A DNA stretch of 64,000 bases. Source: Penelope pileata (lineage: Eukaryota > Chordata > Aves > Galliformes > Cracidae). Within the stretch, counting starts at the first letter, position 1, and each line of letters begins with the position of its first letter. Both the position numbers and the translations under genes were made by a program. A model generated the notes under the pieces. It had not been told where the DNA came from. It did not search any database and was given only the letters and a program-made list of their open reading frames with translations. The DNA lies in contig WBMW01003842.1 of assembly GCA_013396635.1 (NCBI GenBank), positions 186,001 through 250,000 of the forward strand, written 5' to 3'. Positions 1 through 56,470 of this stretch are shown here, one piece after another.

Positions 1-2284
1 ACCTAGAACAGATTGGTCTTCTGTTAGTTTTGCAACCTCTGTGATGGTGGCAGAATTTACCCTTGTTATCCTGGCTCATCTGCATTTCTTCATGGAAGTC
101 ATGTGATGGTGTTCAGATAGACACAGTAAAAATAAATGCAGGCTTAAATATATGTGTATATATATAGCTTTCATGAGATATTATTCCCTTGATTCAAATT
201 TTCGTTTAATATTCTGCCAGTGTTATTTTGTAGTACAAGCAGAGTGTTAGTCTTTTTCAGTCAGTTCTCTTGTATAAAAGGTACCCTAAATACTGTGTCT
301 CCTTCACTTTATAGTTTGCTACATGGTATAACTTCATTGTATAATGAGAAGTGACCTATTTTAGGCCACAGCTTGGCAGAAGACAATTTTATGTTTCACC
401 AGATTAGCAACTCCTGCTGGGGTGGACCTTATTTAGCCCTCGCATCCAAAGCGTGACTTGTTCCACCCATATTCCTTGGGACCAGACACGTGGAATGTCT
501 TTGATCACACACCAACTAGGACATATATTTAATTTTGTGTTATGGTCGAATTAGCTAAGCTCTCTCTAGTAGTGGGATGGAAGAGCAGCATCAATAAAAG
601 ACATTTAATTGCTCTAATAAGAGCGTATTTCAACAAGTATTAATCCTGGTAAATATACCAGGTGGCAATATCTAACATTATTAAATCAGAGTAAAGGAAT
701 ATAATGATAAAGATAGACATCATATGTCTAATGTAATTTCTGTTATAATGTCATTTGTATATTAATGATCATCTTTACTTTCATTTAAACTTCACTGTCC
801 ATTAATGTTTTACATTTTCGTGTGTGTCAGGTAATTTCCATGGGTTCTTATAAATGTCTGTAAGACAAATCTAAAGACCAGGATGATTTCTGTATTTTTG
901 AATGAGAAAGAGTATGAGAATGAGAAAGAATTAAATAACATATGATACAATAGGCTAATTTTCATTTTAACTGGTGATGAGCAGCACATGTCCTTTAGGG
1001 AATCTTAGCCCTGCAATGCTCAATTCCAGATTGCTTAAAATTCACATTTAGTCCAATCTCCTTTATCCATTATCCTTAGTTAATTTTTCATATAGGGTCT
1101 CACTGTGTCAATGCTACTGTTTTGTTCCATATTTATAACACTAACTTCTTGACTTAGTTATCCAGACCTACAGGCCTCTGTGTAGACAAGAATATAAAAT
1201 CAATAGGGTTCCTTAGCAGAATATTCCTTTTCTGAGGCCTGAGGTGTGTTTCTAAGGAAAATTGCATGCAAGCACATAAGTTCTAGTATTTATTCATAGA
1301 TTGCAAAGCCCAAAAATGTTTTCAAATACTATCAGAGTCTCCATTTGTTTTGTCTTATACTTGTGTTCATTAAAGTATCTTACAGGAGGAACTTCCATTT
1401 TATTATATAACTAAAGAAAATATTTGTCAAAGATGAGGTAAATTTATTTTAAGTGAAAAATGTGTCCAAATGCTCAAATTCGTAGTAAAATGAGTTGTGT
1501 AAGGCAATATAGCCAAAATACTCACTTCCATTTTGGTATTCAGTGAGTAAGATTCTTTTTTGACTTCAAGTGGGCTGCTGCTGCCCATTCATTCAGTTTA
1601 GAGAACAAACTCCATTGCACTTCTAATTGTACATTGGAGATACTTGCTAACATGATGGAAATCTAAATGTTCTTTCTCAAAGAGGAAACTAACCAGTAAA
1701 AACAACCCATTTAATTTTTTCCTAGATATGTCCGTAAAAAGTTATTATGGACATAGTTACTGCCCTGCTGAAATGTCTAAGGTCAATATAGCAGGTACAT
1801 ATCTACAGGGTACTCCATAGATGACTGTTTATGTCCCTCTGAGGCATTTTTATTCGTTACCTCATTTGTATTAGCAGTATTGTGTTGCATCAGGTGTGCC
1901 CCTTCATATATAGACATGGTAATGTAGTAAGATATTTTCAAAATGTGCTTTATTAATTTTTCATACAGCCATACTAAACTGGTATTTCTGTTTGAGCAAC
2001 TGTTTGCGTGTAAATGACTTTTTAAAATTTTTAAGTGCTTTGATGACAGCCTTTTAAAGAATTGTGGTACATTTGCAGTTCACCTTTAAGGTTTACTGTC
2101 TTCACAAATGCTTTTTCTAGAACAAAAACAGCTAGTACTGTGTTTATGATTAAAGTACACTCCCTAAGCGTTAAACTACTGATTTTTTCTTATAGCCAAA
2201 CTCAGTGGTGTAACTGTGTTGCTTCAGAAGGCTGAAAACGGGTTATGTTCTAGCGACTAAAATATAATTCTTTTAAACATTTAG
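1..2284 (+). other. CDKL5: CDKL5 intron (3' part), upstream of first visible exon
   Basis: AT-rich sequence with no recognisable exon. It ends in a TTTAG acceptor directly before the exon at 2285. A short TA/TG-rich tract lies near 150-170. The exon that should precede (encoding the end of the kinase N-lobe, including the hinge) was looked for and is not present, so it lies to the left of the window. No repeat family was recognised in this stretch. Confidence 0.8.
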
Positions 2285-45877
<43,593 letters not shown>

Positions 45878-46680
45878 TCGCGCTCCAGGTAACAGGCCAG
45901 TTCGCATGGAGGTCAGCGTAGGGGAGCGGTGGTAGTTCTGGTGATGGTAAGACTGCATTTTCAGCTTTATAAAGGTGTGCAATATGTACATGTGGAGCTA
46001 TGCTGTTTGGCACCACAGTGAGAGTCAGGGATTCTACAGTAAAACAAGTCGAATTACGAATTACTAGTCATCAGGAATGTCACTGGATGATAGGCAGAGT
46101 GTGCCGTTCAGGGAGAAAAATGTATCGCCATTTTCTCTCAGTTACATTCCAGCTTAGAGCACATCTCTGTCAGAGAGCTGGGAGACTTCTGGTATGTACT
46201 GGCACTTAGAAGGGTGAAAACATTCGTGTGTAGACCTATGCCCTTACTACATTTTTTGCTGCCTAGTTAACACAGTGGGGTTTATGTGATAAAAGTGTAT
46301 CCCCGTTAAGGGTTTAAAGTTAAATTGTATGTCTTAAATTTGTTTTTTAAACTTCCATATTTGATAGGGTTTGTAATATTTATTTATGATGACCTAATAT
46401 CGTACTGTTATAATCATATCTTTTATGTTACAATGTAAAGTTATTTTGAGCTGTTTGAAACATTGTGAAGCAGTGCAACAGCTACGGTAGTTTCTATAAA
46501 AAACTAACAGTAACATTTATATATTGCATCGGGAGTATTTTATTCTATATATAAATATATATATAAATGGAAAATAACTGTCTGTTTTTTAAATATACTC
46601 ATTTAAAAGAAAAGTATTGTTATGACACTATCTGCCATATTTTTATACATTTGTGATATAAAGTGCAGTATTATACTTCT

Positions 46681-46686
46681 AATAAA
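46681..46686 (+). terminator. CDKL5: Proximal polyadenylation signal of CDKL5
   Basis: Canonical AATAAA about 800 nt after the stop codon, followed by a G/T-rich stretch (GGAAGTTGAATGTGG, then TGTGACTG). It would give a short 3' UTR of about 0.8 kb that excludes everything downstream. Confidence 0.65.
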
Positions 46687-49600
46687 AGGAAGTTGAATGT
46701 GGATATAAATGTGACTGTAACAGTATGAATCTTGCTCAGCTATGAGAGCCCAGTATTACAGGAATTATTGGTAACAAACAAAAGACAGCGTTCAATTCCA
46801 AGCTTTATTATGGGCTACTTTGTTGGAAGTATTGGCTAAACGTAAGAGACTGCAGAACTGTACAGTAACCTAAATGTGGTGTGTTCTCCCCTGTGTCCTT
46901 AGCTTTCCTGATAATACTAATGAGATTTCTGCATCTGCATCGAGAAAATAGAGCCCCAGAACCAGTTGTTGGGTTTTTTTTTCCTCTAAAGAAATAAAGT
47001 GCCCCGTGATTACAAGCTAAAGCAGGTGCTCTTCCACTTAATAGTAGGGGTGAAAACCAAAGAAACATAGCATGAATTGCAAGTGAAATGCCAAACTTTC
47101 ACATTTAATGCACAGCATGGCGCTGCAGATCATGGTATAAGCTTTTATGCATATGTGTATTTTACATCTTGTTTAGCAATCTATTAACTACTAAGATAAA
47201 CACTGTATTTAAATTAAAAGTACTCTTGCACTTTTTATTATATTTCAGGATGTATTTAAAGTTACAAATCTGATATTTGGATATTGAGGGAGAAGGTTGC
47301 CGTGCAGCTTAATTTCTCCTTAGATCTTGCTGTCCCAGTATTGCCATACACAGTTCAGTGACCGGTCTCAGCAAAGTACTAGATCTTAGGTTCCAGTCTC
47401 CTGGACAACATTGTTAAAACTGCCTTTACTTTGGTGAATGTCAAGTGTAGCAAATACATAACCTGATTCCTCTATTGCTACTGGGACAATAAACTAAAGG
47501 TGAGTCAGTAGGCGTCAAAAGAATTACGCTAGTCTAAACTTTGTGCAATAAGAAGAGAGTCGGGCCTGTAGTGTCAGAACAATACAATCTTTCCTTTTCA
47601 AACACATTCATTCAACTCCTTCATTACTCCGCAGTGTAGCTCGTTTTCCATATGGTGTCCTCCTAAGACACATGTACCTGCAGATATGTTGTTTGTTCCA
47701 AAAAGAGATTGACCTGAATGTAAAATTGATGATTTAGCCATAGATGTTAACAGCAGTAGCCAGGCAGTAAGAGCTGAACTTCCTACTTTGATAATAATGC
47801 AACAGGGACGTGACGTTCAGCACCTCTTGAATGGTACCAAAGTTCTAACAACAGCAAATTTGGCACCACCGCTGTAAAATCTTTGTCATAAAGAACAACG
47901 TGAAAGGATGTTACATCAGCTCTGTTCAGGGCAAAAAGTAAGTCTAAATTTGAAAAACTACAAGATAAGAATTGTTATTTGTCTACAAGGAATGTGTGTG
48001 GTTTTCTATAGATATTTATGGTATATACTATATTTATATATGCTGAGGTATATAAATAATATATTTATAGATCATATATAAATACAGTAGATATGAAAGG
48101 ATACTCAGATTTTGATAATTCAGTGGGCATCCAGGAAAGACACTGTGACATTTACCAGTCTTTGCTATCAGAGTTCAGCAGTATATTTTAGAAGTCTCTT
48201 TTGGATTCACCAGTCCATTACAGCCAGGTTACTCCTGCTGTCTGCTTTGAAATGAGCTGATGCCACTGAAACCCCTCACGAGAGCATTGCCTGAGAAGTG
48301 GGGCTCTAAGCAGTACTACGTGAATGTCTCCGAGTGAGCATTCAGACTTGGCTCTTCTGTACTTCATGGATTTATTTCCTTTTGCTTCTACAAGAATTTG
48401 ATCTTGATAGTAAGAGCTTCATGCTGGGGATGATCATACTGGGCTGTACTTGGCTCTTCTGATTTCTAGCAAGGAAAAATGTTTCCCAAGGGTTGTTTGG
48501 TTGTTCATTTGGTTTTTTTCCCTCAGTACCCATTAAGTTAAATCAGGGTAATCTCTGACTGTACATATAGCTGTTCAAAGTAGTTAGCAAAGCTTCAAGA
48601 GTGACCTAAAGAATGTTCAAGCGTTTGGTGGCCCATATTTACAAAAAGTCGTTTCTACTTCATACTGCATTTTCTTCTCAACAAACCACAGTAGAATTAA
48701 GTCTAATACTAAATTGTGTTGAACGTATGCAGTATTTTCTTCCTTCTGTTAAAAAGAACTTACAGCAGATCAACCAGCTGGTGCTGGGATAAGTCGTGTA
48801 TTCTCAACCTGGTCTAACTTCAGAATATTTAGAATTTTACTGATGTAACTCTGCTGAAACTTCCAAAGGAGTCTTATTACATGGCTAAGATTTGCTGGCT
48901 CAATAAAGGAGAAGAGAATTACAGAGCAAATGATTTTATAACTGTGAACTTTCCTCTTCACTAATCTTGTGCTATGTGTTCTATAGATTTACTTACTATA
49001 AATCATATTAGTTAACCGGCATTTTATTCTTTGGCAAGCTGCTTTGCCTTATTATGGCATCATTAATGATGTGAACAGTACAGAAACTAAGTTTCAGAAA
49101 TGAATTACAGTCATTTTGCAGAACTCAAGCTGCCTAAACTTGTCTATATGTTTTTACTATAGCTCTTGTTAACTGAAATGAAGCACCTTAAGCTCATCTT
49201 AACTGAACCTGTGTGAAACTACGTGATTAAGCTGTCCTTTTAAACTGCCATGAAAATACATTAATGTAAAGCAACGTGTTTTTAACAGATCTGACCACAG
49301 AGAGCAGTCCCTTAGGGCTATTTAACACTTTTTGCTCTGTTATCACAGTCCAAGATCCATCGCTCCTCCGAGAGGCCGGACTCGAGGCACCGGGCCGAGT
49401 TTGTGGCAGGAAGTCAGCAGTCCCAGATCTGGTCCAGTCTTTCTGAAATGTTCCCCATCCTACAGAACTTGGGACTGATACCAAGCTTCCATTTCTGGTA
49501 CTGAGTCAGACCCACTTAACTGCATGTGTCCTGATGGCACTCTGTGTACAGACACTTGCTCCCTTAGACAATATTCCAGCAGGCCTCCAACTTCCAAACT

Positions 49601-52600
49601 TAAAATACGCCCCCAGATCATCTTCAGGCTTGTTGCCTGTTGCTCTTCTAGACCAGCTCGTTCCTGGGAGCTAAGCTGAGTGCTTCTTCAAGCAGTAGGG
49701 TTGTGCGATAGGCTTTCAGCCAGTGCTGGTTACTGCAGTCGGGTCTCCTGAAGGACACATCTTGGCGGTAGAAAAAGCCACACACCAACTTTTGTTCACC
49801 CAGCACAAGCTGTGTGTTCTACACGTGTTCTTCGCAGTTCGGTGCTGTAGTTCCTTGTAGCAAAGGGAACTCCGAAAGCAACACTGTCATCTATTTAGCT
49901 AAGACAAAAAACAGACAACTTTCAAGGGGAGCTGTGAGCTAGAAGTGTTTGGGGTTTTTATTCGTGCTTTGGGGTTTTTTTATTGTCTTAAAACAAGTTG
50001 GTAGTAAGATATGCTTCAAAAATATCTGCATGTAATTATTTCTCTGTGCTGAACACTGTCAGAGTAGAACTGGGAGAATACTTAAATCTCAGTCACACAA
50101 AAGGTATTAAAAGGATAGCCATATGTAACATACTGCAAACTGTGGGGTGGCAATGAATGTTTCTTTTCTCCATTCCAGCTGTCATGCACAATACAGTTAT
50201 TAATGGGATTGTATCATAAACCACACATTTGGGCTGTTGTTCGTGTATGTAGGCCCGCCATTTGAAATAGGATAGGAGTGTCACAGAAGATGCTTGGAAA
50301 GGTGATGTGCCCTATTAAACCATTTTCAAACAACCTTTAAATCAGGACACTATTTAAGAACAGGTGCCTTTCCCCACACAGCTCTCCCTAATGGTGTCAT
50401 GATTTTAACCATTCATTAACTGGGTTTGTAGTGAACCAGGAAAAAAGCCATTTAACTTTCTGGCCTTTGTTAAAAAGGGAGCAATTTGAATAAACCCTTT
50501 TAATATAACACAGCTTGGAAGTTCCAGCTGTTGGCTCCTTTCTCAGAGTCGAACAGCACCATCACTGCATCAGGCTCACCAGGCTAGTGAAGGCTCGTAC
50601 GCTTGGTTCAGATGTGTCAAAACTGAAGATCTCTCACTCTGCAGTCATGAAGCAAAGTTAGTGGTAGTTAAGCAAAGCAAATTTTATAGGAGATCCTCTT
50701 AATTTGAAGGGAAAACCTGTCATAAATAGTCTGTTGTCTCAGCAGTCTTTCTTTGTATCTATTGCATGAGACAGGATAGGTTTCATTTGAAGTTCACTTG
50801 CTCCAAGTTATGCTGGGATACTCGTTTGTTACCAGGAGTATCACTGCGTACAGCCAGCTGCTTGGAGCAAACGATGGCTCTTTTGCCAGACTGAGTGGAA
50901 GACGCACGAGAAGTGTAAGAGGACGAGCCCTCCATACGTTGATGCTGGTGTTCCAGCGAGTCAGATTGCTTCTCAGGCTCTTTTAGAATGTAACCTGTGA
51001 ATGTGACTCTTCAAACATGGCTCAAGGGTCTGAACCTGGAATTTATGACTAAGGCTAAGAGTGACTCTACGCATCTCTTTGTCTTCTCTACAAGTCGATC
51101 TACCTCCTCTCTCTTGCAGAATGTGGTTGAGGTTTGGTTTGTTTGTTTTGAGTTCATTATTGCCTCTAAATTTTGAAGAAACGTATAAAAAGATTCTTCC
51201 TCTGAGTACTGTTAGCAACCAAGTAATAAAATTTTGATGGGCCTTCATCTGATACACTTCTACAACCTCCAAGCCATCTCAGCTCTCCTACAGCCCTAAT
51301 GCCATCCTTTGCACTGCTTTGCAGTCTTCCCTCGCTCTTCCCCATGTGGTTCTCAAATATTGCAGTTGCCTTGTTCTTTGTTGTTTCTCTAGTGCAGTTT
51401 ATCAGGGAGTTAGAGGCCTTATCTACTACTCCACCCTGTTTGCTGTTTTATTCAAACAGCTATCCTTAGACTTGCTCAGGAGTTTCTTCACTTTTCTTTT
51501 TCATTCCATCCGGGTGCGATACCTTACCTCATTGTGCCCCACCAAAACACACTGCCTACCAGGCTTGCTGTTCCACCAGGTCTCTGTTTTCACAGGGCGT
51601 TGTTTCTCTGGGTCCATTCTGAGAAATGCAAGGTGGCATCTTAATTGTACAGGCGTAGAAATGCTTTGTGACGTGACCGCTTTCGTAGCGCTTTCCATTA
51701 GCAAAGTTGAAGCATGTTCATAGCGCGTGATGGAAGATGTTATTCAAGTTTCCTATAGCTTATGAACCTCTTGGTGTAAACTCTTGACTTGTAACTCCAA
51801 TGGCAGAGCTTTTAACTGTTTAGTAAGGCAAAACTTTAGGTGTAGTTAACTGTCTCGGCTTTCCTTTTCTTCTTCTTTTTTTTTTTTTTTGGCTAGTGCA
51901 CATCTTAGACTACTGAAGGATATGTCTCATCAAAAGGAGTAACATCTCTGTGTATGTGGTTTATATGGAACAATAAGCTAAAATCTTCCATGAAACCGTA
52001 ATTTGATGGAAATTCTATGCAGGCGTTTTTAAATCTGGTTAATCTGACAACGACTTCCAGGACTGCTTAGATCTCCACTGTGAAATACTGAATTCTGAAT
52101 TTATTTCATTTGGGAGAAGGAAGGAAGAACTAAGTTAAGAAAAATGGGATCTTTTTTCACAATCCGCCAGTACAGACTATTCCAAAAATATCTGACTGGG
52201 GAGGTGGCTTTCAAAGCTTCTACATTTATGGATAAGATTCCCCCATATTTTTAACAACTATTAGAAACCTAAAGCGCACAAATTTTTAAATCTACCATGC
52301 TTTCTGTTGTGGAAGGAATGTGGTGTGGTGTTCATCTTTTTAATCCTGGAATACAAATTGATTTTAAAATGTGTTGAATATTTAAGGATGACTTCATGCA
52401 AGTTAATAAACCATTTGTAAAGTGTTTGTATACAACCCTTTGTATCATGTTGTTGGTACACCTTACCAAATTTTTTTTGGGCATGTATTCCATTCTTAAC
52501 TTATGTACAATTTATATTGTTGCTGTAAATATTCTAAAAGAGAAAAAAAAAATCCTGTGGTAACCTTAATTATCAGCATGGAAATGGTTAATTTTTACTG

Positions 52601-52642
52601 AGCACAATGTATTTTTGAATGGGCCTTCCAAAATATGTCTTT

Positions 52643-52648
52643 AATAAA
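52643..52648 (+). terminator. CDKL5: Distal polyadenylation signal of CDKL5
   Basis: AATAAA in the context CTTTAATAAAAATGCAG. The UTR-like AT-rich sequence stops just after it, and GC-rich sequence with a CR1 copy begins. Its distance from the stop (about 6.8 kb) is close to that in human, which favours this as the main end. Confidence 0.7.
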
Positions 52649-52774
52649 AATGCAGATTTTGCACTAGAAAAGTGGCATTGCTCAACGGCTGGTCTTATTC
52701 CTGCCACACGGCCTGCGGAGCGATGCATCGGCTGGGATCAGAGGGGCAGGACGGGGCAGAACTAACAGAGCTCC

Positions 52775-52946
52775 TCTGCCCAGAGAGCTGTGGGTGCCCC
52801 ATCCCTGCAGGTGCTCAAGGCCAGGTTGGATGGGCCCTGGGCAGCCTGACCCAGTGGGTGGCAGCCCTGCCCATGGCAGGGGGTTTGGAAACAGCTTTAA
52901 GGTCCCTTCGAGCCCAAACCACTCCATTGTTCTGTGATTCTATGCT
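52775..52946 (+). mobile_element. CR1 LINE 3'-end fragment
   Basis: The sequence from about GAGAGCTGTGGGTGCCCCAT through CAAGGCCAGGTTGGATGGGC to GGCAGCCCTGCCCATGGCAG is the standard avian CR1 3' UTR. It ends in two copies of the ATTCTRTG terminal octamer (TTCTGTGATTCTATG, 52932-52946). The copy is severely 5' truncated. It sits about 110 nt past the distal CDKL5 poly(A) signal, in the same orientation as CDKL5. Confidence 0.93.
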
Positions 52947-53689
52947 CAGGTCCTGATGCGCTCCCAGTTTGAGAAGCTGGCGTGTGTCTGCAAGCCAGAC
53001 ATTTCTGCAGGATCACAGACAAGGTAGCTCTGAAGCACTCCATTCCCACCCCTTCCTGTAGTCTCATTACAAACATGGGATTTTTTTCTTTCTTCTTTTC
53101 TTTCTTTTTTCCTCGGCTGTTCTGTCTTTTGAACGGGATTGCCCTGCAAGGCACTCATCGATCACTAACCAGAAATTGAAAGGCCCTGCAAGTTTCCAGC
53201 CCTTGCTTTGTGTCCTTGCAGACATGGATCACAGATTCAGAGTAGCATGTTGGGATTTCATCATTCCCACACATAAACTGAGACTCTTCTGGACAAATGT
53301 TCAGGTGTCAGTGATATCGCTGGGTTCACCTTTAACGTGTCCTGCTCATGACTCCTTTTATGACTGCGTACAGCTTCAGAAAACTGTAAATATTTCTCTG
53401 CCAGTCCCTCATTCTTGGGGGTAATTGGAAACAAACTGAGGAGCAGGGAGTGCTTCCCCTTGGCCTCCTTGCACGTCCTCTGTGCTCCAGCAGGAGACTT
53501 GCTCAAAGCCAGAAGCTGCCGTCTGCTGAAGCCCTGGCACAGCAACCGCATGGCTCCTGCTGCAGCCACAGCTGCTGTCAGACCACGCTGCTGCCTGCTG
53601 CCTTCGTGAGCTGTGCCCATAGGCCTCAAACAGGGAAACCGCTGGCCCCAGCTAATGGCTGTAACTTCCTTCAGTGGTCGCTGGTATTT

Positions 53690-54260
53690 CAGCATGCCCT
53701 GGTAGCCCAAAGGGCCAACTGTCCCCTGGGGTGCATCAGGCCCAGCACTGCCAGCTGGGAGAGGGGAGGGATTGTCCCACTCTGCACTGTGCAGCCTCAC
53801 CTCCAGCACTGTGCAGTGTTGGACACCACAATATAAGGACATAAAATTATTAGAGAACATCCAAATGGGGGCTATGAAGATGGTGAAGGGTCCAGAGGGC
53901 AAGACATGAGGAGCGGCTGAGGTGCCTTGGTTTGCTCAGCCCAGAGCAGAGGAGGCTGAGGGGAGGCCTCATGGCGGCCTACAGCTTCCTCACGAGGGGA
54001 GCGGAGGGGCAGCGCTGAGCTCTGCTCTCTGGGGACAGCGCTGAGCTCTGCTCTCTGGGGACAGCGACAGGGCCCGAGGGAACGGCATGGAGCTGTGTCA
54101 GGGGAGGGTCAGGGTGGGTGCTAGTAAAAGGTTCTTCCCCAGAGTCGGACACTGGAACAGGCTCCTGGTGCTGTGTGGAGCCAGGAGTTGGACTCGATGA
54201 TCCTTGTGTGTTCCTTCCAACTCGGGATATTCTATGGTTCCATGTTTCTATGATTTCACA
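53690..54260 (+). mobile_element. CR1 LINE 3' fragment with 26-nt tandem duplication
   Basis: It begins in the end of ORF2 (an antisense-free match around 53705-53835 to the region encoding the ERVQRRA-type C-terminus, degraded). It passes through GAGGAGCGGCTGAGGTGCC and GCCTCATGGCGGCCTACAGC, and ends at GGGATATTCTATGGTTCCAT plus TTTCTATGA. A 26-nt unit starting AGCGCTGAGCTCTGC is present twice in tandem (54011-54036, 54037-54062). It is the same subfamily type as the copies near 10.6 kb and 61.0-61.5 kb. Confidence 0.9.
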
Positions 54261-56427
54261 ACTCCCAGCCAAAAATGTAGTAGGAATGCCTGTTTTCATG
54301 GGACGTGACTCTACCCTTACAGCCCTTTGCTCTTACTCTTTCAACGATCTCATTGCAGTGGCACCAGGTGCTCGGTGCCCTTTTTGCAGAGCTCCAGGTG
54401 ATGGAGTGGCTGCCTCCTTGCAAGGGCCTGGTCAGGCACCTCGCTGCGGTAGCCACAATGTCATCAGCACTGGTCCCCTTGGAACAGAGAGCAGAGTCCG
54501 GGGGGGTATCTCCTTGACAGCTGTTAAGGGGTTGTTTCTATTCCCAGTAAGAGAAGGGGGTTACAGGCTCAGGAATGATGTAGCAGGTCTGGAGGGTCTG
54601 AGGCAGTCTCATCACACGATTTGGGTTAGGCAAGCTTGCCTGACTACCCAGCACAGTTTCCACACGTCTCTGTAAAGCATTCTAGTCTAAAAATTCATGT
54701 CACAAAGCTGAAGGCAGCCCTTAGTCCTACGTCCTGTTTCAAAACTGTTGTATTTTGCAAGTTGCAGGGCCACACATGGGTCTCCCTACCTCTGCAGGTA
54801 AATACCTGCAGGATTTTTCACTCTTAGAAGATAAATGTCTTTTCAGCACTGTTTTGCATCCTCTGTTGATGTCTCAGTCACTGTTTCTGTTCTGGTTAAT
54901 GGTAATTGGAGGCATCCGTGCCCAAAAATTAAAATGACATTTCTATGCTCGGAAAAGTTTGACTTTATGAGGAAAAGATTTGCAGTTTTGTAATTGTGTT
55001 TTGGCTGCTTCTATCACGCTTCCATAATGCCCTCGGTTGCACTCATCTTCACTGTGCTGTGTTTATGCAGAAGTGGAAGTCAAGTGCACTTCTAAAAGCA
55101 TTTTAGGACCACTTAATTAATTAAGCCTCTCAGCACCCCTCTTTTCAGATAAGAGGCAGAGGTTAAGTGAATTTCCAAAGGTCGATTAGCAGGCGGGCGG
55201 CACAGCTCGGATGGGAGCAGCAACGCCTGCTTTAGAGCGGGCACCCTCGCAGATAAAAGCCAGCAGCAGGGCCCTTCCCGTCCCGGCTGAGAGGTGAAGT
55301 GCAGGCAAAGGACGGGGTGAGGCAGGACACAAATGAGCTGTGAAATTCGGTGCGTGCCAGTTAGTTCCGCCTTATTTGTCGCTGTGTGTTTTGGTCTGGA
55401 AAAGGGGTCTGTGTCCTGTTTGAAACTGGGAGGCTGGAAAGAGTGATGGCACGGAACCTTTCTACTGGAAAGTCTTCCCTTCGAGTCCTTATTATGTCAA
55501 AATACAGGATCAGTCAAGAGACAATAAATGAATTACCTTGGTATATAAGGGCTTGTCGTCTGTCCACTCAGGCTGTGGATTAAGCTTGAGACCTCAAACG
55601 AATTATTCAGGAACTGTCTGCCTTTGCCGCAGGATGCATTTCCAAACCCTGATGACTTGCAAAACCCTGGTGCATGCCAGGAAGCTACGCAGAGGCAGTC
55701 ATGGCCAAGGGTTTGCATAGTGACAGTCGAGTGTAACTGCTTTGGGGTGCTGCCCAAAGCCATCCATGGGCTGCCCCTGCTCCTGGGGAGGGGAGAGCCA
55801 CATCCCCCAGAACCAGCCAGGAGAGGAGGGTGCCCAACAGAAAAAGAGGAGGATGCATCTGCTGAGCAGAGGTGGACAGGGCTGCCGGGGAGCTGCCACC
55901 TGGCTGAAGGGCAATAGGAGGAAGAGGGACAGAATGGGACAGCACAATTTCTGTTCACCATCCAGCCTTCTAACTTGACAGCATCCATGTCTGCGGCCTA
56001 CAAGCACTTTAGTTGTCAGTGTTGGTGCTGCTAACACCCTGGTTACAACCAGGGGTGAAGAGCTCTCGTCTCCCTGTTGCTACCTGTGCGTTGCCTCCAG
56101 GGGGGCCTTCACCCCATGTGGGTCCCATAGCAGGGAAGCAAGGAGGGCCTGCCTCAAGTTCTGCCAACCTCAGCAGAGCCAGACTGGATCGATGTGTTAG
56201 AATTGACGGAGAACCATGCAGATATACTGATTTCTTATTAACAAAATGTGTCCCTCAGCCCACGAGGCAAAACGCATTTTGGGGACAAAAGCATGAATGC
56301 GACGGTGACATAATAATTTCAGCAGATGGGGATTGGTCTCTCTACTCTGCAGTTAGGATGTGGAGCACAACTTTTCAGACTTGCCAGACAGATCAGAGGG
56401 CTGGAGCACCTCCCCTACGAGGACAGG

Positions 56428-56470
56428 NATTTGTCTTTACATACAGGGAGAAAAAAAAAAAAAAAAAAAA
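56428..56470. other. Unresolved base and poly(A) run (assembly weak point)
   Basis: A single N at 56428 is followed about 22 nt later by a run of roughly 20 A (about 56451-56470) and A-rich sequence to about 56490. This looks like a sequencing or consensus problem at a homopolymer. Frames crossing it are not trustworthy. Confidence 0.95.

Larger units (their letters stand above)
45878..52665 (+). other. CDKL5: CDKL5 3' UTR (long form, inferred)
   Basis: Stop codon to just beyond the distal AATAAA, about 6.8 kb. The human short-isoform 3' UTR is likewise described as about 6.6 kb. It has no convincing ORF. It includes an AU-rich ATTTATTTA near 46378, TA-rich tracts near 46545-46570 and 48010-48090, a T-rich run near 51868-51890 and a Pumilio-like TGTAAATA at 52524. 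The extent is inferred from the poly(A) signals, not from transcripts. Confidence 0.7.

Noticed and set aside
53261..53902. 213-codon - strand ORF
   Set aside because: Its first part is antisense to a CR1 fragment and the rest has no recognisable features or supporting splice sites.
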